Shown here in pieces: positions 50,788 to 64,000 of a stretch of 64,000 bases of DNA (its first letter is position 1; every line of letters begins with the position of its first letter). Location: the NCBI GenBank assembly GCA_034336665.1, contig CM067566.1:31030330-31094329 (forward strand), written 5' to 3'. Under the pieces are notes generated by a model. That model made no database searches and had not been told where the DNA came from. It worked only from the letters and a program-made list of their open reading frames with translations. The stretch is from Luscinia megarhynchos. Taxonomy: Eukaryota; Chordata; Aves; Passeriformes; Turdidae. Position numbers and translations under genes: made by a program.

Positions 50788-53700
50788 TTACATGTCATAA
50801 TTCAGATGAAATTCAAGAAATACGGGTATTTGGGAAAAAAAATGAACAAATTGAAGAAACCATATCCATACTCCTCATTTCTTCCTGAGGCAGGTAACGT
50901 GCAATTCATTCAGACACATTAACATGCTACTCAAAGGTGTTGCACTAATATTAAAGTATATTAATAGAGTCATGTATAGCATAATACAAGGAAAAGGAGT
51001 CATTGCACCTGGCTGTGCAGTGTTCACCTGCATATCTTGAAATGTACAGGGACATTTCTCAAAAGGAGTATTCTCCTTCAGCCATTCCATATCAAGCTTC
51101 AGTGACTCAACTGTATTTGAAAGGCTAGGCTTAGAAAAATCAGGAGTTCCTTCACATGAATCTGTGCAGTGAAGCAGGTATGCAAATTTTGTTTCTCAGT
51201 ATTTTGAACAACCTTCTGTATCTCTTACCTATCAAGATTCTTTCCTCTGGTTTATGAAAATCTCTGTATTGTCTGTCCTTTAGTGTCTGGCCACAGAGCT
51301 CCAGGAGACTTGCACGAAGTACCTACATCAGCAGTGTGAACTGTATACTTCTTGGTCATGTTTGAATTCTTTAATACAAAAAAATTGATTAAATCACACT
51401 GGAGTGGGTCACTAAAGAAATTATATTCTAAATTTTAGTATTGCTGATAGCCATAAAATGAAAGAGATTATTGTCAGTCTCTGAGTAGCACAAGGTGTCT
51501 TGGCAGTAGTGACATATTTGTCTGTTTTACTAATAAACGTACATATGCATTTATCTTTGAGACCTAGATGATATATGTGATATTTCTGACATCTCATGTT
51601 TCCTGTGGAAAAAGATGGTCTGATTTGTATCCAGTAGCTAAAGCACCTTAGTATATATTGGAACTGTGCTTATGTCCTGTTTAATAAACACTATAAATGC
51701 TAATAGATAAACTGCCATTTATTTACACAAATACAGTTACAGAGAGTGTGTGAAGAACAAGGTACCAAAATGGGCTAAGTGCTGCTGGTGACTCAGCTAA
51801 TGGTAAATCTGTCTTCTGAGAAAATGCCTCTGAAAAGAAATGCTGAGCTGCAAAGTGTTGTGTATTAAATTATGTCAGTAGTTAATTGATACTGCTAATA
51901 ATGACTTTAACACATACTTGTAGTTTTGTGGTTGTGTAGTGCTAGTCTTCAGCATGTGGATATTTATTGATTTAGCTTGTACTGACCAGATTAAAGCTTT
52001 ATGGATGGCAAGGTAATGTAGAATCTGACACTAGTGGTCTGGTAGATACAGGTCTTGTATTTATTTACAAACTGTACTGCATGTTCCACCTGACTATTAG
52101 AGCTCTCAAGCTGGCTATAACTCAGACATTATCTGAAATTTAAGCTCTTGGAGTCCTTGAATATCTTTGTTCATGAATCTCAAATATAAACTGAGCTTTT
52201 ATCTTTGCTGAACTAGTTTTGTGGTAAAATAATGGTCTTAAACTAGACATCAGGAATGAAGTAGCAATAATGATTAATTTAACAGGTTGGTATTTAGAGT
52301 TTGTGGGGTTTGTTGTAGCTTCTTTTGAATGCTGTGACACTAAAAATAGCTGAGATCAAATGGAAAGGATGCTTTTTGAGCTAACACAGAAGGAATTTGT
52401 GCTATATTTTTACATTTAGCAGCTTTTTCATTATTGTTTTAAGTGTTTTTATAGCTAATGATTTTTATGCAAGTCTTCAAGAGAAAATGTGCTTTTCGTG
52501 GGTTTTTTTATAACTATGAACATTGCTTTACTCTTTTAGCAGTTTACTAAATAGTTTGTCTGGCATGTATCCATACAACTTCCAAACAGCTACTGTTCAC
52601 AAATAAATCAGAAATTAAGGTGTCTCATGGTATTCTAAAATGTTATCAAATGAATGTGCTTAAGTAGACGTGACTGGAAATTCAGCAGATACTGAAACAT
52701 TTTGCAGTCTTACCACACCAGTCTATTTTAGGTTTTGAGCTGTGAGAGTAACTTTAAGTCTCATAACTTTTCCTTGAACAAAAGCAACAAAAATTTTCAG
52801 TGGCAGTACCTAACAGTGTGACGATGTTTGAGAAGTTTTTCTGAGGAAGCAAAACCAAGAATTGCTGAGATATATAGAGGGAAGTTATAGAGAGGGATAT
52901 GTTGGAAGCTTTCTCCTCTACCAGATGAAGCTGCAAAAAAATAAGCAGTGATAATTTTTCACAGATTCAGTTTATCTGTGTTTTCTTAAACTTCAAAATA
53001 AATAGCTTCTATGTACCCCTCAAGATGGTCAGGGTCTTTTCCTTGAGTCATTAATTTGTATTGATACTTGCTGTTTCCCAGTATTTTTACATTATGGGTT
53101 GGCAGTGTGACAGAGGAGGACAGGGAGATATTTAGCGTGTCACTGAATGGCCCTGGTCAAAAAAAATGGAGTGCCAGCAACTTCAGGTCACTAGGCTTCC
53201 AAAATAGTACTGTTGCTGAAACTGGAAAATTGAGATGAAAAGTAGAAACAAATTACTGGCTTCAGTCTTGGTGTACTGATTTGTCCTGTCCTTGGATGTG
53301 TATACTTGTCAGATATGGTGGATTTTAATGCACATAGAATTACTCCCATCTCAGATGAAACCTTGTGTAGAGAAGGCAAAACACCTTCAGATATAACAAA
53401 ATTCAAAAGGTGTTCTTCACATTAAAAAATTTCCATGGTGTTTCATTGTCTGAGCTAAAAGTTATAATCTTCAAGGTCCCTGATTTCCTTTTAGCAGTGG
53501 TTTCATTTGGTTTTTGTCATCAACAGTGGTTGTTCCCTGCTCCTTCTGTTTCTTTAAATAAAAAATTGGACTATGAACAAAGCTTTTTTGCTATGGATTT
53601 CCTGATTTTTTTTAGCTTGGGTTGGGAGGCTGCTTGTTCTGTATTACATTTTCATTTCGATAGTAGGCAAGCTCATTACTGCTGAAAATAGCTCAAATGT

Positions 53701-56700
53701 TCTTAGAAAAAAAAAGTCAGCAGCTTAGACTCTTTCTCTTTTTCTTTTGCAGACTCTTGCATGTGAGTTAAATTAGTTTCTTGAGAGAAATCTTCATAAA
53801 GGGCTAAATAAAAAAGGTCTACATATACAGAAATTTCTTCCTTTTGCTGCATTTGAGGCACAACTAAACTCTTCTGTCTGGTAAGTCATACTTTTGTTAA
53901 GGATTTGTCTTTCTTCCTGCCCTTACCACTTGCATTCTTGAGTTTCTAATTAGTGGTCAGAGAAAACCAGCTTCAGCTTGCTGGTAGTTGTGGTGCATTC
54001 TGTATATGAAGTTCAAAGGCATTACTGTGCTGCTTTTCCAAACTTCAGGATAGTATCTATGATTCTGTATGGTATTTTGGTATACATGGAGTTAAATAAT
54101 TTACTTTGTTCTCAGTTTGCTGCAATGAAGGAATTAAATGTTTTAAAGCAAAATTGGTGATTGTTCTGTCTTGGATTTACCTGTTTTGAATGTTCTGTAT
54201 ATAATAAATTAACTTAAGAGTGTGTATTGCAAAGTATATTCAGTGTTAAGTCAGAGTTTATTTTTAAACTTTCCCAACATTCATTCATGTCTTATTGATT
54301 TTTGGTTTCACCTCTTGTGGATAAAATAGGTTCAGGTTATTAAATATAATGCCTTAGTTTTCTTGGTGATGTGTCTATTTCATGGGATAGTAAGCATACT
54401 TATCAGTAGTCTTTAATTGATCATATAATTCTGTTGCAGTTCTGTTAAAGGTATTTATGTCTTATAGTTTCTTTGGATTTTGATTGTACAGCTTGAAACA
54501 ATCTTTCCTTTTGATTATGAGGTATTAACTGAGTTTGACCCAAAAAAAGCAAGTTTGTCCTCTACCACCTATTTTTATTCTTTATTGCAATAAAATGAAG
54601 AAAGTCTTGGAAGAGCAGAATTTGTTTTTTGCTCTGTGATGAGGTTTTTCTAAGCAGTTGGCTGGCATTTAGATGGCACCCTATATATACCCAGTCCATC
54701 TGATTTACACTGCAATGCTTTGGCTTACCACAATTACTGTGTACTTACATACTGCATGCCCTAGTTCTGCACAGCTCATTTTGCAGGCTTTGCTATAGCC
54801 CTAACATCCGCTTATTTTAAAAAAATATTTCCAAAACCCAGTATCATATTTAAAATAAGTGTTATATTTAATGTAAAGCACTATTTGTCTTTTCATAGAA
54901 AAAAAAAACCCAAATGAAAAAAGATCAACACTCTTACATAAAAGCTGTTTGGAGGCTTTCCAATTAATTTAAGTTTTAGTAAGAAGCTTTCGTTCTTGTT
55001 TTTGGATAAAAAGAGAAAAACTGAAATGGATGTCTGGGTTTTATAAAACGTATCTTACTTGTCTTACATTGATGGTTTTCATATAAAAAGAGTTTGTCAC
55101 CTGAGAATTACTTCTCAGAAAGCTGAAGCTTCTGAAGGAACTTAAGACACCTCAGAGGTCATACTGCAATTACTGTTTGAGCAATTTAGAAATATGTGAT
55201 CCCTTAACATGTCCAAAAATATAGCTGGAGGAGAAATTACACATAAATAGACTGCTTGACAGACAAAATATGTACCAATTATTTTCAATTTTAAAAAGTG
55301 TTTGAACTGTTCAAAGTAAGGGCCAATGATGGCCTATTAATGATCACTTTTTAATTCATGTAAGTTTGAATTTACCATGTATTTTGCATTTAATTTTTGA
55401 GTGAATAACAGGGCTGACTTAGAGGAACTTGTACCTGGCATGCTAACACAACCCAAACTTTAACTGAGTGAACTTGGCACAAAATTCAACTTGAGAGGAA
55501 ATCTCAGGAGAGCAGTGGAATTCCTTTCCTTGAATAAGTATACCTCAGCATTCATGGGGAACAAATGGTAACATTTTGTGCAACATTTTGCTTTTGACAG
55601 TGTGTCTTTGTTCACTTCCCAAAAGGGGTGTCAAATGCATTGAAAAAAACCCCAAACTTTCTTATTTGAATTTTTTATTTTACTTAATTATATGCTTCAA
55701 AGGGACCCATTAAACCTGGGATGGCCAAACACTGCTGTTTATAACTCTTTGTGTATGTAGAAAAAAGGCTGAGTTAGAACAGTTTGGTTACACAACTGTC
55801 TTCCCTCCTTACTGTCTTTGTGAGCTCAAATAGAAGGGTAGGAGGCAGGTGTATCTATAAGCATTTTATGATGGAATTATTTTATCAAAGTGCCTCAGAA
55901 AATGTTGTCTTTTTGCCAATGTAAATGTTATCCAAACATAATATGATATTACTGAACTGTTACCTTGAGAAACAGGGGATCATGATAACTTAGATTTCTT
56001 GAAAAAAGCTTTGTGCTGAGAAAGACCTTAATGTGCTATTTAGTCATGATGTTACTTGCATGGTGTGATCTTCTGTTCATTTACTGACAACAGTGGAGTT
56101 TTATGGGAGCTGTTCTGTATGGGGCTCTCATCTATGATCTAAGCATATCAGCAGATCATAGTAATACAGTGAAAAGTGCATGGATTTAATATGTGTCAAT
56201 GCTGGAGTAGAAAAAGGTATTTTGAAAACTTGAAATCAGGACCTGGGGATAGAGGAAATTAATCTGAGTAAAAAGCCATCATGCAGCTGTCTCTTCCTCA
56301 CATTAACCACAGACTGAGGATATACCAAAATGGAGACATGAGAACATTCGTATGTGAGACCTATGAGTTGTGTCTGCCCTGGGCTGCCTGGCCGTATGGT
56401 GTCTTCAGATGGCAATATTTAGCTCTGGAAAAAGTTTATTATGTGACTCTGCATGTAATCAGCTGCTCTAGAGGGTTGCAATTTTTATGGCATCCTGGTT
56501 ATCTTGTGTCTACAGTAGTGCAAAATTGCAATGCCTCTTTGTTGGCTTCGGAGCTTAGGCTGTGCTTAACCTTTCGATTGATCCAAAATGAAACAGGAAC
56601 TGGCAGGATTCCCAGCTTCTCACAGTAGCCTCTGCTCATCATCATTAATCTGTGGTTTGGGAGAAGAGAGTAAAATTAATCACTTTATTAATATTCAAGT

Positions 56701-57029
56701 ACAGCAGTCAGCATCTTTTGTCAGAATTAATAATTTTAACTATAATGTCTAAGCTATTGCTTGCTTAACTTTTCTAAGGAAACCACTGTCTTTTTAGATA
56801 AACATCTTTCCACATTCAGCAACTTTGAAAGTATTCATTTTCCAACTTAAAAAAAAAAAGTAATAGTTGCAAGTCAAAAGCCGATAATTTTGCATATGAA
56901 AAAATGAATAATTTTCACTTCTGCCCTAAGCCTTGAGTTTAATTTGATTCTAATTTGTGTATAAGTTTTAAAAATACTGAACTGGAAATAAAGCTGCATG
57001 ATACATGACAGAGAATTCACCCTTTTAGT

Positions 57030-57100
57030 CACACACAGAATGGGTAAGGTTGGGAGGAAGCACAGTGAGGTCATCTGGTCCAACATCCCTCCACTTGTGT
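57030..57100 (-). mobile_element. CR1 LINE 3'-end scar, antisense
   Basis: 'CACACACAGAATGGGTAAGG' then 'TTGGGAGGAAGCACAGTGAG' and 'GTCATCTGGTCCAACATCCC' follow the reversed CR1 tail (CACAGAATC...GGTTGGAAGGGACCTCTGGAGATCATCTAGTCCAAC) in order and spacing. Only about 70 bp is recognisable, and the left boundary may begin a few bases earlier. Confidence 0.72.
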
Positions 57101-57279
57101 GCTTGTACTTCATTGAGAAAAGCATGCTTTTATGCACTTTCTCTTCCTAAATAATCTAATAAGTATGCTTTAATCTGTTTTCAAGGTGGCTCATGTAAGG
57201 CATTACCTGTTTAGACTTGTAAGACTGCACTTGTCTCCATAATAGGAATTGGTATTTCCTTAGTGACTTATGCCCCTAA

Positions 57280-57311
57280 ATGTTTAATGCTGTTAGGATG
57301 TTTAATGCTGT
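57280..57311 (+). repeat. 18 bp tandem duplication
   Basis: ATGTTTAATGCTGT at 57280-57293 recurs exactly at 57298-57311, separated by TAGG. A simple local duplication. Confidence 0.88.
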
Positions 57312-58704
57312 GTCGTCTTCAGTGCTGGACATGACTTGGGCACCTAGACTCCTTCCACACTTGAGACTGCTAATTACTTGTTTCCCAGAAAGGTTCCCTC
57401 TAATAGTAATTTAGTACAAATGCATTTAGAAAGGAACTGTCCTGATTCAAAGGAGACTTTTAGCATGTGTATCTTCCCTAGTCTTTGTAAAAGCAACAGG
57501 TGAAAAATGTAGTAGTAGTCCCTGAAAGTCCAAGTACCAAATTCCTGTGTGCAAGTGGCCTCTCAACTTTGAAAGTGCTCCTTGAGGCACCTGCATAAGA
57601 TTCACTTACTTGTGTGATTTATCTTCATAAATCTGTGAGCTAAGACATGAGGTTCAGCTGAATGCAGCAGAACTGTAGGCATGACCCTGGATCTCTCTGA
57701 GGCCTCCAGACCTTCTGGAAAGCAGTGGATTTTTTCACTGAAGTCAAAAAAGGTTGAAATAAGAACAACAGGGATCAACGGTTTATGTATCTAATAATGT
57801 GCTATTGTCTTATTTAATTCTTGGGAGGGAAGGAAGCAGAGCTGGGAAGGCAAGCCATGTTGCTCATGCAAAGGGACAGTTGATTTGGAGAACAAGCCTT
57901 CTGTCTTGGTAAGATTTAGTCTTTCAGAACAGCCAAGTTCTGAGCAGTGGATGGAATTTTTCAAGAGTTCTCCTAGCCTTCAATATACAGAATTAGCTAG
58001 TTGATCTTTCCACAGTGATGGTTAGTCAAATAAAGGCACTTGGAACTTGCTGTCAGAGGTCTGTTGGATCTCCAAATTTGTAAAGTCACCTTGTGGTTTT
58101 TACTTCCCTTCTGGGTCCTGCGCAGAGCTTTCCAGTGCTGAAAACGGAAGCTGATGGCTGGTTTTTGGAATGTTACAGTTCAGGCCTAAAGTAATAATTT
58201 AAAACTGAGAATAAAGCTCATGTAAGAGTTGGTTAAAAACAAGGATATGAAGTGTGTGTGCCTTAAACAAGAAAGTTAGATGTTGTGGCTTAAAGTCTGG
58301 GGACATTATAATGTACTGAAAGATTCTGCTTTTTCCTGTGACAAAAACAATGTTTAAAAATTACCTTAGACTTCTGTAAGCAGAATTAAGCTACTATTGA
58401 AAGTTTTTAAAATATCTTCCTTAAAGTGTGTCTCAGATTATCTGCAGGCAGGTTCCTAAAAGCCTACCTGTATTGCAACAGCTGAGTGTTTAAAGTTGTA
58501 TCACCACTTCTTAGTGATACCTCTTGGAGTAGCTAACAATAATATGTTCACACAAAACAGTGTGCAGTAATGGCTTTGCATTAAAGGAAAGATTCTTTAT
58601 TAAAATTGAGAAGATGTACAGTTTAATCTACTATTTGAACTGGAATTCAATTTTGACTTGAGGGTGAAACTTCTGAAAAGCACCAGTATCAAATTGCCCT
58701 TTTT

Positions 58705-58758
58705 AAAAACAAAACTAAGATGAACCAAAAAACAAAACCCCAAGAAAACCCCAAAACC
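58705..58758 (+). repeat. A/C-rich low-complexity patch
   Basis: A run of AAAAAC, CAAAA and CCCCAAAA-type words with almost no T or G for about 50 bp. Not a clean tandem array and not attached to a recognised retroposon. Confidence 0.65.
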
Positions 58759-60339
58759 TTGGAATTAAAAGGCTGGAAAACATAACTAGGCAAACATCTG
58801 AATTCCTAAAAGGCATATAGATGTATGGCAAATGGGCTGTATGAATTACTTCAAATCCTGTGTAGTTTGTGTTTGCTGGTGCAGAGGTGGCTATACATTG
58901 ACCTCTCCACCCCTATCTATATTTGCCTCCTTTATGTAAATAGAATAAGCATAAATCCACTGACTTGGAAACAATTGTGTGGTTTCTTGCTTTGTAGCAG
59001 CTGACTGCATGGTGGTTTTCTAGCAAGACACTTAAGTGACAGGCGGCAAGCCAGCATAGGGTTGATCTGTCTTCCTGGGATCTAGGAAGTCTCATCCAAA
59101 TGACTTAGTGCTTAGATTTCTCTAGTGAGATGTGCCAAGTGTTTGGTTGTAAAGCCATTAAGAAAATTTACAATTTTCTAGGTAGGTATTAAAATACATA
59201 TATTAATAATAAGGAATGGATAGAACAGCTGGAATCAACAGAGTGCTGACTTCTAGTAAGAATTTGAACAAAACCAAGTTCAGATTGAAAATACCATTAT
59301 GTGACATAGATAATGAGCATGCTTTTGTTAAGTTTTCAGATCTCTGTATTCTTTGGGGCCAGGTAGAATGAAAATTAATAGTGTGGCAGTAATGCTGTAG
59401 TATTTGCAGTCTGTTCTATTCTTAGCAATAATATTTAAGTGCCTGACCGGAATGTTTGTTTAGAGTTGTAGAGCTGTTTCCAGTTGAAATCTGGGCTCCT
59501 TTGAGGAAGTTGTTTACAGGCCAGCAAACACAACAGAGCAAGTTTGAAAGACCTTTGAGTCAGCTGGTTGAACTACGTATTACAAAATATTTTTTCATTG
59601 AGTTCACTAACTTGTCTGTCAATTATCTGACAAACCAGAGTGGCCTGGACAAAGGTTGTTCATATACTTAAGGCTTTAAAAGGTTTGTGTGTGTGTCTGA
59701 GCCTTTTGGACTGTCACAAACAGCTCTGCTCTTGCAGAATACTTGCTTTTCAGTGCTACAAGCTCTGTCTACCTGTCTGTGCTAAAATTCCATGCCAAGA
59801 TTGCTAGTGTAACCACATTCAAATCACTGTCCTGCTGCAGGCAAGTGAAATAAAGAAAATAGCCTCAAAGTTTAGTATAAGACTGAGTTGAGACCATGGT
59901 AGTTGGTTTGGCCCTTCAGATATAGCTGTGCTGCTGACATGAGCTGTGACGTGTCAAACCTTAGGCTTTCAGTCACTTCTTTGACAGCTACTTCATTTCA
60001 TGCTGTTATTGGCAAAGTGTCATTGCCTTTCACACACTGGCATCAGTAAAAGTCACTGTGATTATTTTGTGTACAGCATTTACATGTTGTATTCACACAT
60101 GGTTTTCAATCACAGCAGTTTGGTCTATGTGAAGGCAGCGAAATGCTTTTGTCCATTTGACATAGGCAATTCTCTGCTGGCAAAGCATGTCTCCTGAGAT
60201 GAGACCTTGTGTGTTCCAGTCTGGCTGGCCTCTTCTGTGTCTGGAATGAGCAAGACATTTACACTGCTCTATCTCTCTGTGACTCCAGGGTCAGCCCAAG
60301 ATATATTTATCAATGAATGCTAGGATGGTTTTGGTTTTG

Positions 60340-60384
60340 CATTCAAAACATTCATTCTAAAACATTCAAAACTTCATTCCAAAC
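60340..60384 (+). repeat. Imperfect 23 bp tandem duplication
   Basis: Two consecutive copies beginning CATTCAAAAC (60340-60362 and 60363-60384) with small differences (ATTCATTC versus TTCATTCC). Confidence 0.75.
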
Positions 60385-63300
60385 ATTTTTTGTGGAATAA
60401 GTACTGGCTTGTTTGTTTGGTTTTTTTCCAGGCAATTATGAGCATTCAAATACATATTTGCAAGAAATGTGCTGGACTGATTGGGACTAGGTAGAACTTC
60501 ACACTAGATTAGCACACAATTGGGAGATGCTCAGGTAGCATTAGAGTATAAAGAATTAAGCTGATGTGTCAACTTCAAAATCTGTGGTACAAAAGTGTTG
60601 AAACCCAGAAGTCTGAGAGTTTTGAACATTCTGTGCTTTCTGACACTGACCCCCAGGAGAACACTGCTTTTAACTTGAGGTCATGAAGAACGCTTCCAAA
60701 TTTTAGTAATGGAGTTAGAATCACAGGTATGATTCTAACCCATTGCACAAAAGACCTCCTATAGAACCAGATGTCTTTGGGCTTTTTTAAATAGGCTTAT
60801 TTCTGACCATAATGATCTGCATGAGAATTATCTGGTTTCTGAATTATATAATTGGCTTAGCTGTGGATATGAATTTATGGGAAGAGAAAAGAACAACAAG
60901 CTATAACAACAGCAAAAATATTTTTCTCTGTTCTTAACACTTAATTCAGGCTGCTTGTCAAATTTTGCCTTTTTTGAATAGTTCTATCCTGATGGCTATG
61001 ATAGATATAAAACTGGTTTTTTTTTGTTTGTTGCTTTCCAATGGGTTTCAGAACTTGATGACCTTTGCTGAAAATAACTTAACTAGCTGGAGCCATAACA
61101 AGACACAACTTTGTGAATACACATGGTAAAGGCTCATCTGTTTGGATGGTATTTATCATTCCACAGATAGGCTAGCTAAAGAAATAGAGGAAGTAGAAAT
61201 CAGTCATGAAGGTAAAATATAAAACTTTCCTAAATTATTAATTATAACTAATTATGAACTTTGAGCAATATTTTCACTACTAAAATATCGTTACTCAAAT
61301 GCATGTTGTGTTTTTTCATCTATATTGGAGGTGGATATTGGAACTTTTATACTTCCTCTATGTTCATACTGAGGGGCTGTGACAGGTCAAACTAGATCTA
61401 TAAATTTTCCAGTCAGGTGCCCTGACTTTAGTGATGACTTAATCATATTCTCTCAGCATTATTGCTGAATATTCAGTGATAATTTCAGTCTTTAGGTTGC
61501 AAGTACATTGCTTTTTGCAATTCAACTGCAAGTGAGGATATGGTTATTGTTAGTTTGATCCTTTTGAAGGTTTTCTTCATTTTCATATTTGCTATGCCTG
61601 CCTACTAAGATTCCAATAAAAAAAGTTTTCTTGGAAGCAAGAAAAATATACTGCTTTAGTAAAGAAATTTAGCAAAAATGTTACTGCTAGCTTTTTTAAA
61701 ATGTGGTAGACCAAGGTCATGGTACAGTCATGCTCAAACGTTCTGCTCATTAATTGTCAGGATGCAGTTTCAGTGCTTGAAAGGGTGGAGAAATTCAAAA
61801 GCTTCATTAAGACCTTTGGTACAGTCATCTGTTTTTCTCTGCTGAAGTTTCCTGCCTGTGAGCTGGAAAGCTTCAGAGTGGCTTTCCAGAGCTGTGTCTT
61901 GGAGAGCACTGGGATACCACACACTGCTCTGCAAAGTGAGGGAAGGGCAACTCCCTCAGTGGCTGTGGTGTGGCAGGGTACCTCAGGATACAGGTGTATC
62001 CTCACACATAACCTTGCAGCAGTATCAATAGCCATTCCTATAAATCCATCAGTAGGTGTAAAGGGTAGTTTGTTATGCGTGAGGAAAGCCTAATTGAAGG
62101 AGAGGAAGGAAGCAGGAAGTTGTCTCGAATTTTTTTAATGTTACAAATAGTTCAGTGATTGTCAAATGGGCATTTAACTCTATGAACACAAGCCCTAAGC
62201 CAGCTTCAGTCTTGATTGAATTTACTTTTTTGAAAGTAAAGGGATTTCAGCCTTGTTGTAGGCAAGATATTATATCTGAAAGATTTTTTCATATGCTTCA
62301 GGGATGCTTGGGTGAATAGAGATGCTGTTGCAAAGTAGATTTTGTCAGTGTAAGCTTTCAGTTGCTTGGTTCTTGCAGGTGCAGCATTATTTTCTACCCC
62401 GGCCCTCTATTACAATTTTTTTTAACGGTATTCCTTTTCACATTGACAGATGCTTAATATTGGGAATTAAAATAGTCCTTGTGAGGAATTAGTTCTGTTT
62501 AGACCAGGCAGTGTACATGAACTCATTCTGTACTGCTAACACTGTAACTAAATTTCAAATTACAATTTAAATTGGGTCTCATTTTGGTAGCTTATATTTT
62601 CTGTTACTGTATTTTAGAGCTTGGGAGTAACTTTAATGCAGCAGTGACACATTTTAAATCGTATTAATAGTGAAAAAGGTTTTTAAAACTTGTTATTCTT
62701 TTGGGCTTTGCCCTTTTGCTACAAAGCATAGTGTTTGTTACAAATGGGAAGACCATTCTTTGGAAATGGCATCTTCTTCATGACTGAGTAATTTATTTGT
62801 CCCTATTTCTAATGTCTGAATTTATGTAAATACCATCATTCATTTTTGTGGCCATTTCATATTTTGCTGTTTCATAGTAGCAGGAATATTATTGATATCA
62901 GTGTATAGAGAAACGTAAAGGTTATATAGCTAAGAGCAAAATCTTTTTTTACTGTTTTTTTGAAGCTGCAGAGCATTATAGTATAAAAAAATTAGAATAT
63001 TCTGGCAGGAGATGGTATAAGTAGAAGACAAACTTTATTTCAGAATTATTCATATTGCATATGAAGTCCATTGAACATCAGGCAAACTATTGCTCACATT
63101 TTCAAAATTATGTTTAAATCAATCTAATTTACCTAACTAAAAATGTAGATGCAAAAACGGGCATTAAGTTTTTGGTCCTAGTTGCAGGATTAGTTCTTAT
63201 TTATCCCACATCAAGTGATCAGTAGACTTAACATGGGGGAAACAGAAATGACAGGGAAAGGAGATACATCTTTCCTGGTTAAGACAGGATCCCGGATTGA

Positions 63301-64000
63301 GCTGAACCAACTTTAGAACTGTGTAATTTGTCTGTCTTTGGTAGCCTTTGTAGGAAGTGGAGAAAAATTGCTGGCTTGTACACAACCTTCAAATGTAATA
63401 TACCCTAGTAGTTTCAGATCAGTAATCCTACCTTTGAATAAAACATTGAGTAGACGTGAATTTTTATTTTAAGATTCCTCTGAGATGCACAGTTTATCAG
63501 AATCTGCTTTCTGCATAATAAAAATTAAATTCCAGTAGTATTTTTAAATAAGTCATACCATTAACTTTTAGAGCAGAGGATGAAGGTGGTATTAACAAAT
63601 AATAACTCTAGCCTTCTTGGGCCATTCCCCATGACTGCTTTAATGTGTGACAGAACAGTGCTGTCAAAAGGACCAGGCAGGTTCAGATATTTGCTTGTCA
63701 TTGCCTCCTGAGGAAAGCTTTGTTGATCTTTCAATAGACAGGGATGAAACATGGGGAAATAGACCATCATCACTAAAAGTTAACCTGAGTTACTTTACCT
63801 TCATGCCACTGCATGGTCCACCCAGACCATTTTTTTCCCCCTTTACCTCTGAAAGAACAGATGACTTGAAGATTCAAAGATATCACTGCTTTGTGATATA
63901 TACTACCATGACTGCCATGCAGAAAATACCATGTTTGCCTGGATCCACGTAAAGTTGAAATATGTAATATGAAAACCCCTTTGAATGTCCACAATAATTT

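Larger units (their letters stand above)
36601..57029. other. Long unique AT-rich non-coding stretch
   Basis: About 20 kb with no recognisable exon, RNA gene or interspersed repeat, which is unusually clean even for a bird. It contains palindromes at 39.15-39.19, 40.92, 47.77 and 50.77 kb, a T/G-rich low-complexity patch at 40.25 kb, and several stretches that resemble conserved non-coding elements (42.28-42.50, 47.70-48.48, 48.70-49.08, 56.56-56.78 kb). If the island promoter fires rightward this could be its first intron. Confidence 0.55.
57101..64000. other. Unique AT-rich non-coding DNA
   Basis: No exon, RNA gene or transposon recognised. It includes an 18 bp-period duplication at 57.28 kb, an A/C-rich low-complexity patch at 58.70-58.76 kb, a 23 bp duplication at 60.34 kb and a somewhat GC-richer interval at 61.85-62.05 kb that is open on both strands but not protein-like. 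Confidence 0.6.

Noticed and set aside
61719..62093. 124-codon + frame overlapping a 92-codon - frame
   Set aside because: Open on both strands because the patch is locally GC-richer; neither translation looks like a known protein and no splice context was convincing.
1..64000. tRNA, microRNA, snRNA, endogenous retrovirus, CRISPR array or bacterial-type operon
   Set aside because: I scanned for B-box (GGTTCGAATCC-like), common conserved miRNA seeds in hairpin context, LTR or gag-pol motifs and regularly spaced repeats, and found nothing convincing. A computed scan (tRNAscan-SE, Infernal, RepeatMasker) could overturn this for decayed copies.

Overview
The window looks like euchromatic, gene-poor DNA from a bird. 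The base composition is AT-rich vertebrate type with CpG strongly depleted. Repeat density is very low. The only recognisable transposons are six CR1 LINE fragments, several of which keep the diagnostic CR1 3' tail (a CTTCCAACC-type block followed by ATTCTATG/ATTCTGTG). Low repeat load with CR1 as the sole interspersed family fits birds; a turtle or crocodilian would normally carry more. I could not assign a species or chromosome. There are no prokaryotic features.

Layout. 1-34.8 kb is unique AT-rich DNA carrying CR1 tails or fragments at about 1.04, 5.83-6.72, 9.62-9.85 and 12.76-12.89 kb (all + strand) and 27.32-27.85 kb (- strand). It also holds short mono-, di- and tetranucleotide tracts and several perfect palindromes. 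At 34.8-36.6 kb the character changes abruptly. A roughly 900 bp GC-rich CpG island (about 35,040-35,940; about 95-100 CpGs by hand count) has an E2F-type site, GC box, CCAAT box, two YY1-type sites, a G-quadruplex-capable G-rich minisatellite and a plausible 5' splice site. It is flanked by non-GC-rich DNA that still keeps CpG. This is almost certainly a promoter, and it is the only strong gene signal in the window. From 36.6 to 64 kb the sequence is again unique AT-rich DNA with one small CR1 scar near 57.03 kb and a few stretches that resemble conserved non-coding enhancers (inference only).

No complete protein-coding gene, known RNA gene, tRNA, miRNA, endogenous retrovirus or CRISPR array could be recognised. 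The open reading frames outside the island (156 codons or fewer) are of lengths expected by chance in 64 kb of AT-rich sequence; long overlapping frames inside the island on both strands follow from its scarcity of stop codons. The most economical model is one promoter and first exon, probably firing rightward, inside a regulatory desert or heading a gene with a very long first intron. The gene itself was not identified.
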